Assembly: GCA_025356715.1 (NCBI GenBank)
Contig: JANXRU010000043.1
Span: 1 to 16,531, forward strand
Direction of reading: 5' to 3'
From: Bacteroidota bacterium
GTDB taxonomy: Bacteria > Bacteroidota > Bacteroidia > B-17B0 > B-17BO
DNA: 16,531 nucleotides
The position numbers and the translations under genes are program-made. Numbering within the stretch: position 1 is the stretch's first letter; each line of letters starts with the position of its first letter. Shown piece after piece: positions 6,561-14,526 of the stretch. Below the pieces are notes generated by a model. The model was given only the letters and a program-made list of their open reading frames with translations, did not search any database and was not told where the DNA came from.

Positions 6561-7601
6561 ATGAAAACAATTGAATTAGAAAAAACAACCTATCAACCAT
6601 TATTAACAGAAATGGAAACGGAAAGTGCTATTGCTGAATTAAAATCTTATTTCGCTGTAAGTTTAAGCAAATCCTTAGGCCTAACAAAAGTAGAAGCGCC
6701 TTTATTAGTGGAACAAGGAACGGGCATTAACGATGACTTAAACGGAATTGAAAGTCCAGTTACAGTGAATGTAAAAGAATTACCTCAAGTAAATGTTGAA
6801 ATAGTACACTCGCTTGCTAAATGGAAACGTGTAAAACTTGCAAGACTGAAAACCCCGCCAGATCAGGGACTTATTACGGATATGAAAGCATTAAGGCCAG
6901 ACGAAGATTTTTCGGAGGTACATAGTATTTATGTAGATCAATGGGATTGGGAAAAAGTGATTGAAAAAAGTGATCGAAATTTAGATTGTTTGAAAAAGAC
7001 TGTTACATCTATTTATGCGAGTATAGTTGATACAGAAAAACACCTTGCGAAATGGTATCGTTCGATTAAACCTTATTTACCTGAGTCAATCACGTTTATT
7101 CATACAGAAGAGTTATTGGCGTTATACCCTTTATTAACGACTAAGGAAAGAGAACATAACATTTGCAAAGAACATGGTGCTGTTTTTTTGATTGGGATAG
7201 GTGGCGAATTAGCTGATGGCAAAAAGCATGATGGCAGAGCTCCTGATTATGATGACTGGAGCACAGCAACCAGTGTTGGAAAACGAGGATTGAACGGAGA
7301 TATATTAGTTTGGAATAACGTACTTGGAAAAGCTTTTGAACTATCATCTATGGGAATTAGAGTTAGCCCCGAAGCCCTTTATATGCAGTTGTTTTTAACT
7401 GGACAAGAAGATCGTATTAACCTTGCTTGGCACCAACAGCTAATTAAAGAAGAACTCCCCTACTCTATTGGTGGTGGCATTGGTCAATCGCGATTAGCCA
7501 TGCTCTTACTTCAAAAAAAACATATAGGAGAAGTACAAAGCAGTATATGGCCTGAACAAGTAATTAAAGAATTAAACAAACAAAACATTCATTTATTATA
7601 A
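6561..7601 (+). CDS. asnA: Aspartate--ammonia ligase (asparagine synthetase A)
   Basis: AsnA makes asparagine from aspartate, ammonia and ATP through an aspartyl-adenylate; it is a cytosolic homodimer related to class II aminoacyl-tRNA synthetases. The 346 residues are close to the roughly 330 of the E. coli enzyme. Near-identical blocks include HSLAKWKR (83-90), DMKALRPDED (107-116), SIYVDQWDWE (122-131), GAVFLIGIGG (206-215), RAPDYDDWST (226-235), GLNGDILVWN (243-252), FELSSMGIRV (259-268) and YSIGGGIGQSRLAMLLLQ (301-318). ATG 6561 gives a normal N-terminus. It is the first gene of a three-gene operon, with pheA starting 2 nt after its stop. It is an unusual partner for aromatic-pathway genes, but both amino-acid groups are coded in the two leader peptides upstream. 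Confidence 0.97.
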   Translation: MKTIELEKTTYQPLLTEMETESAIAELKSYFAVSLSKSLGLTKVEAPLLVEQGTGINDDLNGIESPVTVNVKELPQVNVEIVHSLAKWKRVKLARLKTPPDQGLITDMKALRPDEDFSEVHSIYVDQWDWEKVIEKSDRNLDCLKKTVTSIYASIVDTEKHLAKWYRSIKPYLPESITFIHTEELLALYPLLTTKEREHNICKEHGAVFLIGIGGELADGKKHDGRAPDYDDWSTATSVGKRGLNGDILVWNNVLGKAFELSSMGIRVSPEALYMQLFLTGQEDRINLAWHQQLIKEELPYSIGGGIGQSRLAMLLLQKKHIGEVQSSIWPEQVIKELNKQNIHLL

Positions 7602-7603
7602 CT

Positions 7604-8473
7604 ATGAGAAATCACTTAATTGCCATTCAAGGCTCGGTAGCATCGTTTCACGATTTAGCAGCAAAAAAACATTTCGGACAAGAAATTTCCATCAATGAAT
7701 GCGGATCCTTTAAAGAAGTGTGCGATAAAATTGCCAATAACAAAGTAGACTATGGGATTATTGCCATAGAAAACAAAATAGCTGGCAGTATTTTATTGAA
7801 TTACCAATTGATAGAAAATTATGATTTAAGAATAATAGGAGAAATTTATTTACCCATCGAATTGCAGCTCTTAGGTAAACTTAATTCGAAATTATCAGAT
7901 ATTAAAGAAATTATTTCTCATCCAATGGCCTTAGGGCAGAGTCAAGTATTTTTAGCAGAAAACGAAAAATTGACTGTTACGGAATACAAAGACACTTCAT
8001 CCTGTGCCAAAATGGTGGCAACCGATGCTTCTGGAAAAATGGCGGTTATTGGCGGCCCTCTTTTAGCAAAATTATATAACCTACGCGTTTTAGTAGATAA
8101 TGTATGCGACGTGAAACAAAACTTTACGCGCTTTTATATTTTGAGTAAGGGTAACGATTATGTTACTGATCCCAATAAAGCATCAGTAACCTTACAAGTG
8201 ATGAATGAAGCTGGTAAACTAAGTGCTGTTTTGGATATTATAAAAAAATATGGATTGAATTTAAGTAAAATTCAAAGCTTACCAGTTCCTAATGATTCTA
8301 ATGCGTACCCTTTTCATTTAGATATAGAGTTTGATGATAAAGAACTATTTGAAAAGTGTATTTCTGATTTAGCAAAAGAAACGGTGAGTTTAAAAGTGCT
8401 TGGTATATACAAAAGCGAAGCCTTTAAACCAAAAACAAGTAAAGAAATAACCTTACATAAACATTTAAACTAA
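7604..8473 (+). CDS. pheA: Prephenate dehydratase with C-terminal ACT domain
   Basis: Converts prephenate to phenylpyruvate, the committed step to phenylalanine. The 289 residues comprise a catalytic PDT domain (about 4-181) and an ACT domain (about 193-270). Visible motifs are IAIQGSVASFHDLAA at the start, YGIIAIENKIAGSI (50-63), ISHPMALGQ (104-112), MAVIG (146-150) and the catalytic TRF motif at Thr175-Phe177 (NFTRFYIL). The ACT domain carries GKLSAVLDII and SKIQSLPVP in place of the GALV and ESRP motifs of the E. coli type, as is common in Bacteroidota; it should bind phenylalanine as a feedback signal. There is no chorismate mutase domain, which is instead fused to the next gene product. 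The stop TAA overlaps the next ATG by one base (TAATG), suggesting translational coupling. Confidence 0.95.
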   Translation: MRNHLIAIQGSVASFHDLAAKKHFGQEISINECGSFKEVCDKIANNKVDYGIIAIENKIAGSILLNYQLIENYDLRIIGEIYLPIELQLLGKLNSKLSDIKEIISHPMALGQSQVFLAENEKLTVTEYKDTSSCAKMVATDASGKMAVIGGPLLAKLYNLRVLVDNVCDVKQNFTRFYILSKGNDYVTDPNKASVTLQVMNEAGKLSAVLDIIKKYGLNLSKIQSLPVPNDSNAYPFHLDIEFDDKELFEKCISDLAKETVSLKVLGIYKSEAFKPKTSKEITLHKHLN

Positions 8474-9573
8474 TGAAAATAGCTTTAACTAATTTACCAT
8501 TAACAGAAAATAAATCCAATTTAATTTACAAAAAAGGATTAGTCATTGCTGGGCCTTGCAGTGCAGAAAGCGAAGAACAATTAATACAAACAGCACTCCA
8601 ACTTTCGGAACTTAAAAAGGTGGATATATTACGTGCTGGTATTTGGAAACCACGTACAAATCCAGGTGGCTTTGAAGGCATTGGAACTAAGGGGCTTGCT
8701 TGGTTATTAAAAGCAAAACAACTCACTGGTTTAAAAACAGCCGTTGAAGTAGCTACATCTAAACACGTAGAAGATACTTTAAGTTTTGATGTAGATGTGA
8801 TATGGATAGGTGCGCGCACAACAGTAAACCCTTTTAGCATTCAGCAAATTGCTGATGCCTTAAAAGGAACCAAACAAACAGTGCTCATCAAAAATCCAGT
8901 AAATCCTGATATTAAATTATGGATAGGTGCTATTGAACGCTTAAGAAATAGTGGCATAGAAGATTTAGGACTTATTCACCGTGGGTTTACATCTTATGGT
9001 AATACGGAGTACCGTAACATTCCTATTTGGCAAATACCGATTGAGATGAAACGCTTGTTTCCTGATTTACCTCTTATTTGCGACCCATCGCACATTTGTG
9101 GTAATCGCACAGATTTATTAAAGGTTTCTCAAAAATCGGTTGATTTGGATTATGATGGTTTAATTATAGAAGCACATCATAACCCTGATATGGCTTTAAC
9201 GGATAAGCAACAGCAACTAACGCCACTTGCGCTTGATGAATTGCTAAAAAGTATTATTAGAAAAACGAATAGTACTAATGAAGCTGTTTTTGTAAAGCAG
9301 TTACAGCATTTGCGCGAACAAATTAATCATTTGGATGAAGAGTTAATTTCTTTAATTTCTAACCGCATGCATGTAGCTAAACAAATTGGCGACATTAAAA
9401 AAAGCAGTAATATTACCGTTCTGCAATCGGCAAGGTATTCCGAAATTTTGGATAGAGCTATTCATAAAGGAGAACAAGTAGGTTTGAGCAACAGCTTTAT
9501 TAAAGCGTATTTGGAAGCCATACATATAGAAAGTATTAGAATTCAAAATAAAATTAATCGGATTGGGAATTGA
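8473..9573 (+). CDS. Bifunctional 3-deoxy-7-phosphoheptulonate synthase / chorismate mutase type II
   Basis: The N-terminal domain (about 1-262) is a type I-beta DAHP synthase of the KdsA-like fold, joining phosphoenolpyruvate and erythrose-4-phosphate. Motifs: GPCSAESEEQ (27-36), LRAGIWKPRTNPGGFEGIG, KTAVEVAT, WIGARTTVNPF, LIHRGF, and PLICDPSHICG. The C-terminal domain (about 275-366) is an AroQ-type chorismate mutase: LREQINHLDEELISLISNRM (Arg281 on), AKQIGDIKK, RYSEILDRA and IHIESIRIQNKI. The fused enzyme therefore works both first in the shikimate pathway and at chorismate to prephenate, directly before PheA. This domain order is the normal Bacteroidota one; a Prevotella homologue is known to be feedback-controlled through the mutase domain. 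It is the last gene of the operon. No tyrA or aromatic aminotransferase is present here. Confidence 0.96.
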   Translation: MKIALTNLPLTENKSNLIYKKGLVIAGPCSAESEEQLIQTALQLSELKKVDILRAGIWKPRTNPGGFEGIGTKGLAWLLKAKQLTGLKTAVEVATSKHVEDTLSFDVDVIWIGARTTVNPFSIQQIADALKGTKQTVLIKNPVNPDIKLWIGAIERLRNSGIEDLGLIHRGFTSYGNTEYRNIPIWQIPIEMKRLFPDLPLICDPSHICGNRTDLLKVSQKSVDLDYDGLIIEAHHNPDMALTDKQQQLTPLALDELLKSIIRKTNSTNEAVFVKQLQHLREQINHLDEELISLISNRMHVAKQIGDIKKSSNITVLQSARYSEILDRAIHKGEQVGLSNSFIKAYLEAIHIESIRIQNKINRIGN

Positions 9574-9641
9574 GTACTAATTTTTTGTTTATTAAAAAAC
9601 TCCACTGGATAACATGTGGTGTAAATGGTAAACTGCAAATA

Positions 9642-9680
9642 AAAAAATCCCTCTAGTAAGAAATTACAGAGGGATTTTTT
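9642..9680. terminator. Bidirectional intrinsic terminator
   Basis: AAAAAATCCCTCT (9642-9654) pairs with AGAGGGATTTTTT (9668-9680), and the interior adds GTAA (9656-9659) with TTAC (9664-9667) around a GAAA loop, leaving one bulged A. T-runs follow on both strands. It ends the asnA operon (plus) and the small secreted-protein gene at 9702 (minus). Confidence 0.92.
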
Positions 9681-9701
9681 AATTGTATTAAGTTACAGCT
9701 A

Positions 9702-10382
9702 TTATCTTGCGCCTTGCATGGCTTTCAACTCATCCATCGTCATTATTTTATAGCCTTCCGTTGATAATATAAATTTAGCATCCGCAACAGGTTCTATCGA
9801 TACTTCTTTAGCTACCATTTTAAATTTCATTCCACCCGAACCGCCTGAGTATTCAAAGGGCATACCCTTTAGTCCTTTCATAATAGCTTGCCCGCGACCT
9901 TTACCTTCTTTATTAGGATTGTCAAATTTTTCGCAATACCATAAATCCACCTTTTCTTCTTTTTTATCTTTTCCAATTACAGTTACAATTGCTTTCTTGC
10001 ATTCGTAACCTGCTATGGTTTTTGTTTCGGTTGTATATTCAATTTTAGGATCGGCAGGTTTCTCTTTTTCTTTAGCAGCCGCTTTATCCATTTCTTCTTT
10101 AGTTTGTTTTACGGCAATTTTATTTCCCATTTGCTCCATCAACATCGTCATTCCAGCATCATCAACCGATGTTTGGTTAGTAAACATCATAGATGTCATT
10201 TCTGTAAGCGCTTTTCCGTTTTTAAAAGTTACTCTGGTTTCCATATCCCCCATCATGGCTGCTTGCTCAGGAGGTAACCCTTCTAGTTTCATATCATACA
10301 AAACATATCCTTCTTTAATTTGTGCATTTAACGATAAAGCTGTAAGCGCAACAACAGCTATAGTAGAAAATAATTGTTTCAT
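9702..10382 (-). CDS. Small exported protein of DUF4412/GLPGLI-like type
   Basis: A 226-residue secreted or periplasmic protein of unknown function. Residues 1-20 are a clean Sec signal peptide (MKQLFSTIAVVALTALSLNA). The mature part begins with EGYVLYDMKLEG, has a lysine/alanine/glutamate-rich linker (about 94-113), then KTIAGYECKKAIVTV (121-135), LWYCEKF (147-153), MKGLKGMPFEY (168-178) and YKIMTMDEL (211-219). The 'IAGY-x-CKKA ... KG-x-KGMP' layout recalls DUF4412 and the related GLPGLI proteins of Bacteroidota. The protein upstream on the same strand (10483-11178) shares these blocks in the same order, so the two are paralogues. The 100-nt gap between them has no terminator, so co-transcription is possible. 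Methionine content is high. The family assignment is from remembered motifs only. Confidence 0.7.
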   Translation of the reverse strand: MKQLFSTIAVVALTALSLNAQIKEGYVLYDMKLEGLPPEQAAMMGDMETRVTFKNGKALTEMTSMMFTNQTSVDDAGMTMLMEQMGNKIAVKQTKEEMDKAAAKEKEKPADPKIEYTTETKTIAGYECKKAIVTVIGKDKKEEKVDLWYCEKFDNPNKEGKGRGQAIMKGLKGMPFEYSGGSGGMKFKMVAKEVSIEPVADAKFILSTEGYKIMTMDELKAMQGAR

Positions 10383-10482
10383 GGTTTTGGGTTTAAAAAA
10401 ATTTAGTTAGGCAAATTCAATTGCTATGCCAAAATAGGTATTTATTAAAAATGAAATGTAAAAATATGGTAAATGGTTATTT

Positions 10483-11178
10483 TTAGAAAAAATCGGCAAA
10501 TAAGCGATTAAATTCTGTATCAAACTCGGGGCGAGTTAGTATTTTATAAAACGAGGGAATTTCAAAATCAACATCTTTAACTTCACCTCCTTTAGCAGAA
10601 GTAGCTACAAAATGCATTTCTAATCCTAACCGCATTACTCGATAATCCATAGGCATACCTTTTATCCCTTTATAAGGCGTAAGATCATTTCCGTTTTCTG
10701 GGCCAATATCTTCCGTATAAAATACATCAAACGATTCGTTAGGGGCTGAAACTTTAGTGGCTATTAGTTTTTTACATTTAAAGCCCGCAATCATTTTAGT
10801 AATGTTTGTTTCTTTAAAAGTCAATTTGTACTTATTATTTTCCTCAAATAACATGGTATCAGTTTCTATACAGGCATTTTTAATGTCCATATATTTAATC
10901 ATTTGTGCCAATGTTTTATTAGCCAAATTACAACTGAAATAAATATTAAAAATACCCATGGTGCTCATTTCCAACAACCATTTGTCGTTTTTCAATTTTA
11001 CTGTAGCGGTTGATGGTGCAAAACTAGCCAAGGGGTGAGTGCTATTAATTACATCAGCTTTATACTCAACAATACCTTCTGTAAATGCGTTTTCAGCTTT
11101 ATGTGGCCCACTACAAGACAAGCCTATACATATAGAACTGACAATAATAGATGAAATTATAATGTGTTTAATTTTCAA
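10483..11178 (-). CDS. Putative lipoprotein, paralogue of the adjacent DUF4412-like protein
   Basis: A 231-residue protein read from a TTG start (11178-11176); no in-frame ATG lies nearby upstream, and this start gives a good lipoprotein signal (MKIKHIIISSIIVSSICIG then LSC-S, with Cys22 the likely lipidated residue). The mature part follows its neighbour: EGIVEYKADV (34-43), WLLEMSTMGI, KMIAGFKCKKLIATK (128-142), FYTEDIG (153-159), YKGIKGMPMDYR (169-180), GLEMHFVATSA and YKILTRPEF (211-219). It lacks the charged linker. The pair probably arose by tandem duplication, one copy staying soluble and the other membrane-anchored. The function is unknown. It sits 50 nt downstream of speA on the same strand, without a visible terminator, so it may be part of a longer transcript. 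Confidence 0.7.
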   Translation of the reverse strand: MKIKHIIISSIIVSSICIGLSCSGPHKAENAFTEGIVEYKADVINSTHPLASFAPSTATVKLKNDKWLLEMSTMGIFNIYFSCNLANKTLAQMIKYMDIKNACIETDTMLFEENNKYKLTFKETNITKMIAGFKCKKLIATKVSAPNESFDVFYTEDIGPENGNDLTPYKGIKGMPMDYRVMRLGLEMHFVATSAKGGEVKDVDFEIPSFYKILTRPEFDTEFNRLFADFF

Positions 11179-11228
11179 GTAGTAGCTTATTAAAATGGAA
11201 AGTTACTATTTACATTTATAATAGCAAA

Positions 11229-12626
11229 TTAATAACCTAAAATTTTTAGCATCGACTTATAACTCTGTTCTTTAGCAAATAACTTAGTGGTTAATTTACC
11301 GTCTTCATCCTTATCAATCAAAACATGTTTAGGGGCTGGAACGAGGCAATGCTGCGTGCCTCCATATCCACTTAGCGCTTCCTGATAAGCGCCCGTATGA
11401 AAAAACCCTACATATAAGGGTTGCTTATCGGTTTTTTGAACTTTTGGTAAAAACACTTGATTGGTATGCGCTTCACTATTATAATAATCCATACTGTCGC
11501 AAGTTAAACCACCCAAATTAACAGGCACATATTGTTTATCCCAATTATTAACGGCTAGTAATATAAAACGTTGGTTAATACCCCATGTATCAGGTAATGT
11601 AGTGATAAAAGAACTATCTATCATGTACCATTGTTCACGGTCATTTTGTTGCTTTTGATCAATAATAGAGTATAAAGTGGCGCCGCTTTCAGCTACAGTA
11701 AACGACCCAAACTCGGTAAATATATTAGGTTCATCTATCTCATGTTGGGTGCAAAAAGATTTTATTTGAGCTACAATTTCTTCTACCATGTACTCATAAT
11801 TATAATCGAAGCTTAGCGAGGTTCTAATTGGCATACCGCCCCCAATATTGAGTGAATCTAGGGTTGGACAAATCTTTTTAAGTTCTAAATATATGTTTAA
11901 GCACTTATTTAACTCCGTCCAATAGTAAATAGTATCCTTAATACCGTTATTTATAAAGAAATGTAACAACTTTAGTTCGAACTTTGGGTTGCCTTGTATC
12001 TTCTCTTTATATAAGTTAATAATATCAGTGTAGCGCACTCCAAGTCGGGAAGAATAGAAAGCAAATGATGGCTCTTCTTCGGTACTTATTCTAATACCAA
12101 GTTTGGTTTTGGGTACTTTAACGTTCTTTTTATAAAAGTCAAATTCATCTAAATGATCTAAAACAGGGATTACATTAAAGCCATCATTCAACATATCAGA
12201 AATATATTGCTTATAGTTTGTTTTTTTGTAACCGTTACAAATGATGAATGTTTCCTTAGAAAGTTTCTTCTTTTTAAATTGTTCTTTTAATATTTGTATA
12301 TCGTAGGCCGAAGATGTTTCTATATGCACGTCATTTTTAAGCACTTCGTCCAAAACAAAGGAAAAATGAGAGCTTTTGGTGCAATAACAATATACATACT
12401 TTCCTTTATAATCAGCTTTAGCCATAGCCACATTAAACATGCGTTTAGCCTTTTGTATTTGAGAGGTGATTTTAGGTAAATAGGTAATTTTAAGAGGAGT
12501 ACCATATTGCTTGATAATATCCATTAAAGGGATGTCATTAAAGTATAATTCATTATCAATAACCTCAAACGATTCTTGTGGGAAATCGAAGGTTTGTTCA
12601 ATCAAGTCTTGGTATTTGTTTTCCAT
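11229..12626 (-). CDS. speA: Arginine decarboxylase (PLP fold type III)
   Basis: Decarboxylates arginine to agmatine, the entry to putrescine/polyamine synthesis; cytosolic and PLP-dependent, with an alanine-racemase-like barrel and a beta domain. The 465 residues match the compact Bacteroidota version, shorter than the enterobacterial SpeA (about 630-660). Visible landmarks: YGTPLKITYLPKI (41-53), YCYCTKSSHF with the PLP lysine at Lys84, HIETSSAYDI (101-110), FIICNGYK (127-134), SSRLGVR (192-198), the phosphate-binding IGGGMPI (261-267), FTEFGSFTVAESGATLYS (303-320), the active-site TCDSMDYYNSE with Cys376/Asp377, and FFHTGAYQEALSGYGGTQHC. ATG 12626 gives the usual N-terminus. The 104-nt upstream gap carries a repeated motif described separately. 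Agmatine-processing genes are not in the window. Confidence 0.93.
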   Translation of the reverse strand: MENKYQDLIEQTFDFPQESFEVIDNELYFNDIPLMDIIKQYGTPLKITYLPKITSQIQKAKRMFNVAMAKADYKGKYVYCYCTKSSHFSFVLDEVLKNDVHIETSSAYDIQILKEQFKKKKLSKETFIICNGYKKTNYKQYISDMLNDGFNVIPVLDHLDEFDFYKKNVKVPKTKLGIRISTEEEPSFAFYSSRLGVRYTDIINLYKEKIQGNPKFELKLLHFFINNGIKDTIYYWTELNKCLNIYLELKKICPTLDSLNIGGGMPIRTSLSFDYNYEYMVEEIVAQIKSFCTQHEIDEPNIFTEFGSFTVAESGATLYSIIDQKQQNDREQWYMIDSSFITTLPDTWGINQRFILLAVNNWDKQYVPVNLGGLTCDSMDYYNSEAHTNQVFLPKVQKTDKQPLYVGFFHTGAYQEALSGYGGTQHCLVPAPKHVLIDKDEDGKLTTKLFAKEQSYKSMLKILGY

Positions 12627-12630
12627 TCGG

Positions 12631-12680
12631 TAAATGTAGGTTACTTAGATGATATCACAAAGTCTAAATGTAAGTAACTT
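12631..12680. repeat. Near-perfect direct repeats with an embedded inverted repeat upstream of speA
   Basis: TAAATGTAGGTTACTT (12631-12646) and TAAATGTAAGTAACTT (12665-12680) agree at 14 of 16 positions, 34 nt apart. Within them GTTACTTA (12640-12647) and TAAGTAAC (12671-12678) form an 8-bp inverted repeat. It lies directly before the speA start, so it may be an operator or a leader hairpin. Confidence 0.45.
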
Positions 12681-12697
12681 GGATTTTGAAAGGAAAT

Positions 12698-12721
12698 TTT
12701 ACAATAAATTAATATTGTAAA
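12698..12721 (-). terminator. Possible weak hairpin after the phosphatase gene
   Basis: TTTACAATA (12698-12706) and TATTGTAAA (12713-12721) form a 9-bp AT-rich stem with a six-nt loop, ten nt after the stop at 12731 in the reading direction. It has no U-run afterwards, so it may only slow or stabilise the transcript and not end it. Confidence 0.3.
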
Positions 12722-12730
12722 TGGGTTAAA

Positions 12731-14512
12731 TTATACAGCAACGCCAATAATTAACATATCATCCACTTGCTCTAAATTGCCACGCCATTCCTCAATGGTT
12801 TTATCAAGTGTGTTTCTTTGCTCTTCAATTGGCAATTTACTAACGGAAGAGAGTAATGATCTAAAATTACCTGCCATAAATTTCTTTCCTTTTGGTCCGC
12901 CAAACTGATCAGCATAACCATCAGAGAAAATATAAATCTTATCTCCTTTTTGTAATTGAATGCTATTATTTGTAAATTTTTGTTTTTCGCCTATAAACAT
13001 ACCAACCGGAAATTTATCCGCTTTATGTTGTATTAACTCACCATTTCTAATTATGTATAATGGATTAAATGCACCAGAAAACTGCAATTCCAATGTGTTG
13101 TAATTAAGGGCACAAAGTGTCATATCCATTCCATCCTTGGTTTGTTTTTCTGACGTATTCGTATGTAAGGTATTAGCAACACCATCATTCATTTTATCCA
13201 TAATGATGGAAGGAGCAGTACTTTCAGTGTTCTTTAAAATGTCCTTTAATAAATTATAGCCTACAATGCTCATAAAAGCACCTGGTACACCATGTCCTGT
13301 ACAATCTACTGCTGCAAAATAACTCCAATCGTCTTTCTTTTCAATCCAATAAAAGTCGCCACTAACAATATCTTTTGGTTTAAACAATACAAAAGAATTT
13401 GGTAATATTTCTTTTACTAAATTATAAGGAGGTAATATAGCTTCCTGTATCCGTTTTGCATAATGAATACTATCGGTTACTTGCTTAAATAAAATCTCCA
13501 ATTCCTTGGTTTTTAATTCAATTTCTTCCTTTTGCTTTACAACTTCTTCCGTTCTAGCAACAACTTTTTGCTCAAGAACACGCTCATTTTCAGATAAGCC
13601 ATCTCTCATCACTAAGAGTGCATGCCCTAATGTATCATCTTTACTTAAAGGTTTATAATAAGCCTCAAAATTACCTTTACCAGTTTGCTTAGCAAACTCT
13701 GTAGTACTTTCCATGGATTCCACTAAGCTATTTAGGGCAATTCCCATTTCTCCAATTTCATCTGTACGATACTGAATGCGCTCTTTTGGCAAAATACCTA
13801 ACCCCATAGATAAAAGCATTTTTTTTAGCAATTGTATTGGCTTAGTAATAGAACGCGTGGTGAATAATGCAATTAAAATTCCTCCTATAGTTAAACCTAA
13901 ACCTAAAAAAATAACAAACCTCTGAAGAAAATTAAAGGATTTAAACATTTCATTTGTAGTATCTTCAGCAAACGCTTCTTTTTGTGTAATTAAAGCATTT
14001 AATTGAATATATAATATCTTAATTTTTTCTTCAGTATCTTCATATGATAACTGAGCTGGAAAATAAACGTTTGGATCTTTATAGGATTCCCACGTAGAGA
14101 GCACCGACATAATCTCTGTTTTATACACATTGAACAACTCATCTGAAAACCTTTCAATAATTGAAAATTTCTCTTTTTCGATTACAGTCCAATCAGAAGA
14201 TAATGAATGTATGTTTTTTTTAATATTTGGGTAATCTCTATTGATTAAGCTCCGTAATTCATTTTTAAATGGTTCGTCATCTTTTGATTGGATGTAGTAC
14301 CACTTTGCCATTAAGGTTTGAGATTTTTGTAAAACGAAATTAAACTGTTTTAAGGCTGATACGGCGGGCGTTACCTGCCCTACTACTGATTCAGTTTGAA
14401 CTTTACTTTTAGTAACTGTAACAACGGTTAAAATAAATGCAATAATTGTTAGAAAAAGCAAAACGCCAAAACCTGTTCCTATTTTTCTACCAATTGTAAA
14501 TCTAATTGCCAT
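12731..14512 (-). CDS. Membrane HAMP sensor protein with SpoIIE/PP2C-type serine phosphatase output
   Basis: A 593-residue inner-membrane signalling protein. TM1 is about 13-34, followed by a periplasmic helical region to about 196, then TM2 at about 199-218. HAMP follows directly (RSITKPIQLLKKML, 220-233, through DEIGEMGIALNSLVESM, 251-267). A second HAMP-like stretch covers about 272-306 (FAKQTGKGNF ... DDTLGHALLVMRDGL), then a coiled coil to about 345 (VVARTEEVVKQKEEIELKTK). The phosphatase domain spans about 375-593 with metal-ligand motifs SGDFYW (Asp386), VDCTGHGVPGAFMS (Asp403), KDGMDMTLCAL, FSDGYADQFGG (Asp531) and VDDMLIIG (Asp584/585). It should remove phosphate from serine/threonine of a target such as an anti-sigma-factor antagonist, in response to a periplasmic cue. 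It is third in an operon after the TPR and YfiR-like genes (14-nt spacing). The target is not encoded in the visible DNA. Confidence 0.92.
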   Translation of the reverse strand: MAIRFTIGRKIGTGFGVLLFLTIIAFILTVVTVTKSKVQTESVVGQVTPAVSALKQFNFVLQKSQTLMAKWYYIQSKDDEPFKNELRSLINRDYPNIKKNIHSLSSDWTVIEKEKFSIIERFSDELFNVYKTEIMSVLSTWESYKDPNVYFPAQLSYEDTEEKIKILYIQLNALITQKEAFAEDTTNEMFKSFNFLQRFVIFLGLGLTIGGILIALFTTRSITKPIQLLKKMLLSMGLGILPKERIQYRTDEIGEMGIALNSLVESMESTTEFAKQTGKGNFEAYYKPLSKDDTLGHALLVMRDGLSENERVLEQKVVARTEEVVKQKEEIELKTKELEILFKQVTDSIHYAKRIQEAILPPYNLVKEILPNSFVLFKPKDIVSGDFYWIEKKDDWSYFAAVDCTGHGVPGAFMSIVGYNLLKDILKNTESTAPSIIMDKMNDGVANTLHTNTSEKQTKDGMDMTLCALNYNTLELQFSGAFNPLYIIRNGELIQHKADKFPVGMFIGEKQKFTNNSIQLQKGDKIYIFSDGYADQFGGPKGKKFMAGNFRSLLSSVSKLPIEEQRNTLDKTIEEWRGNLEQVDDMLIIGVAV

Positions 14513-14526
14513 AATTCTTCTGCCTC

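Noticed and set aside
8526..8840. 104-codon minus-strand ORF inside the DAHP synthase gene
   Set aside because: Mirror of strongly conserved coding sequence; no motif and no promoter.
10015..10410. 131-codon plus-strand ORF opposite the DUF4412-like gene
   Set aside because: It lies antisense to a gene with a clear signal peptide and family motifs; its composition is that of an antisense reading with no recognisable domain.
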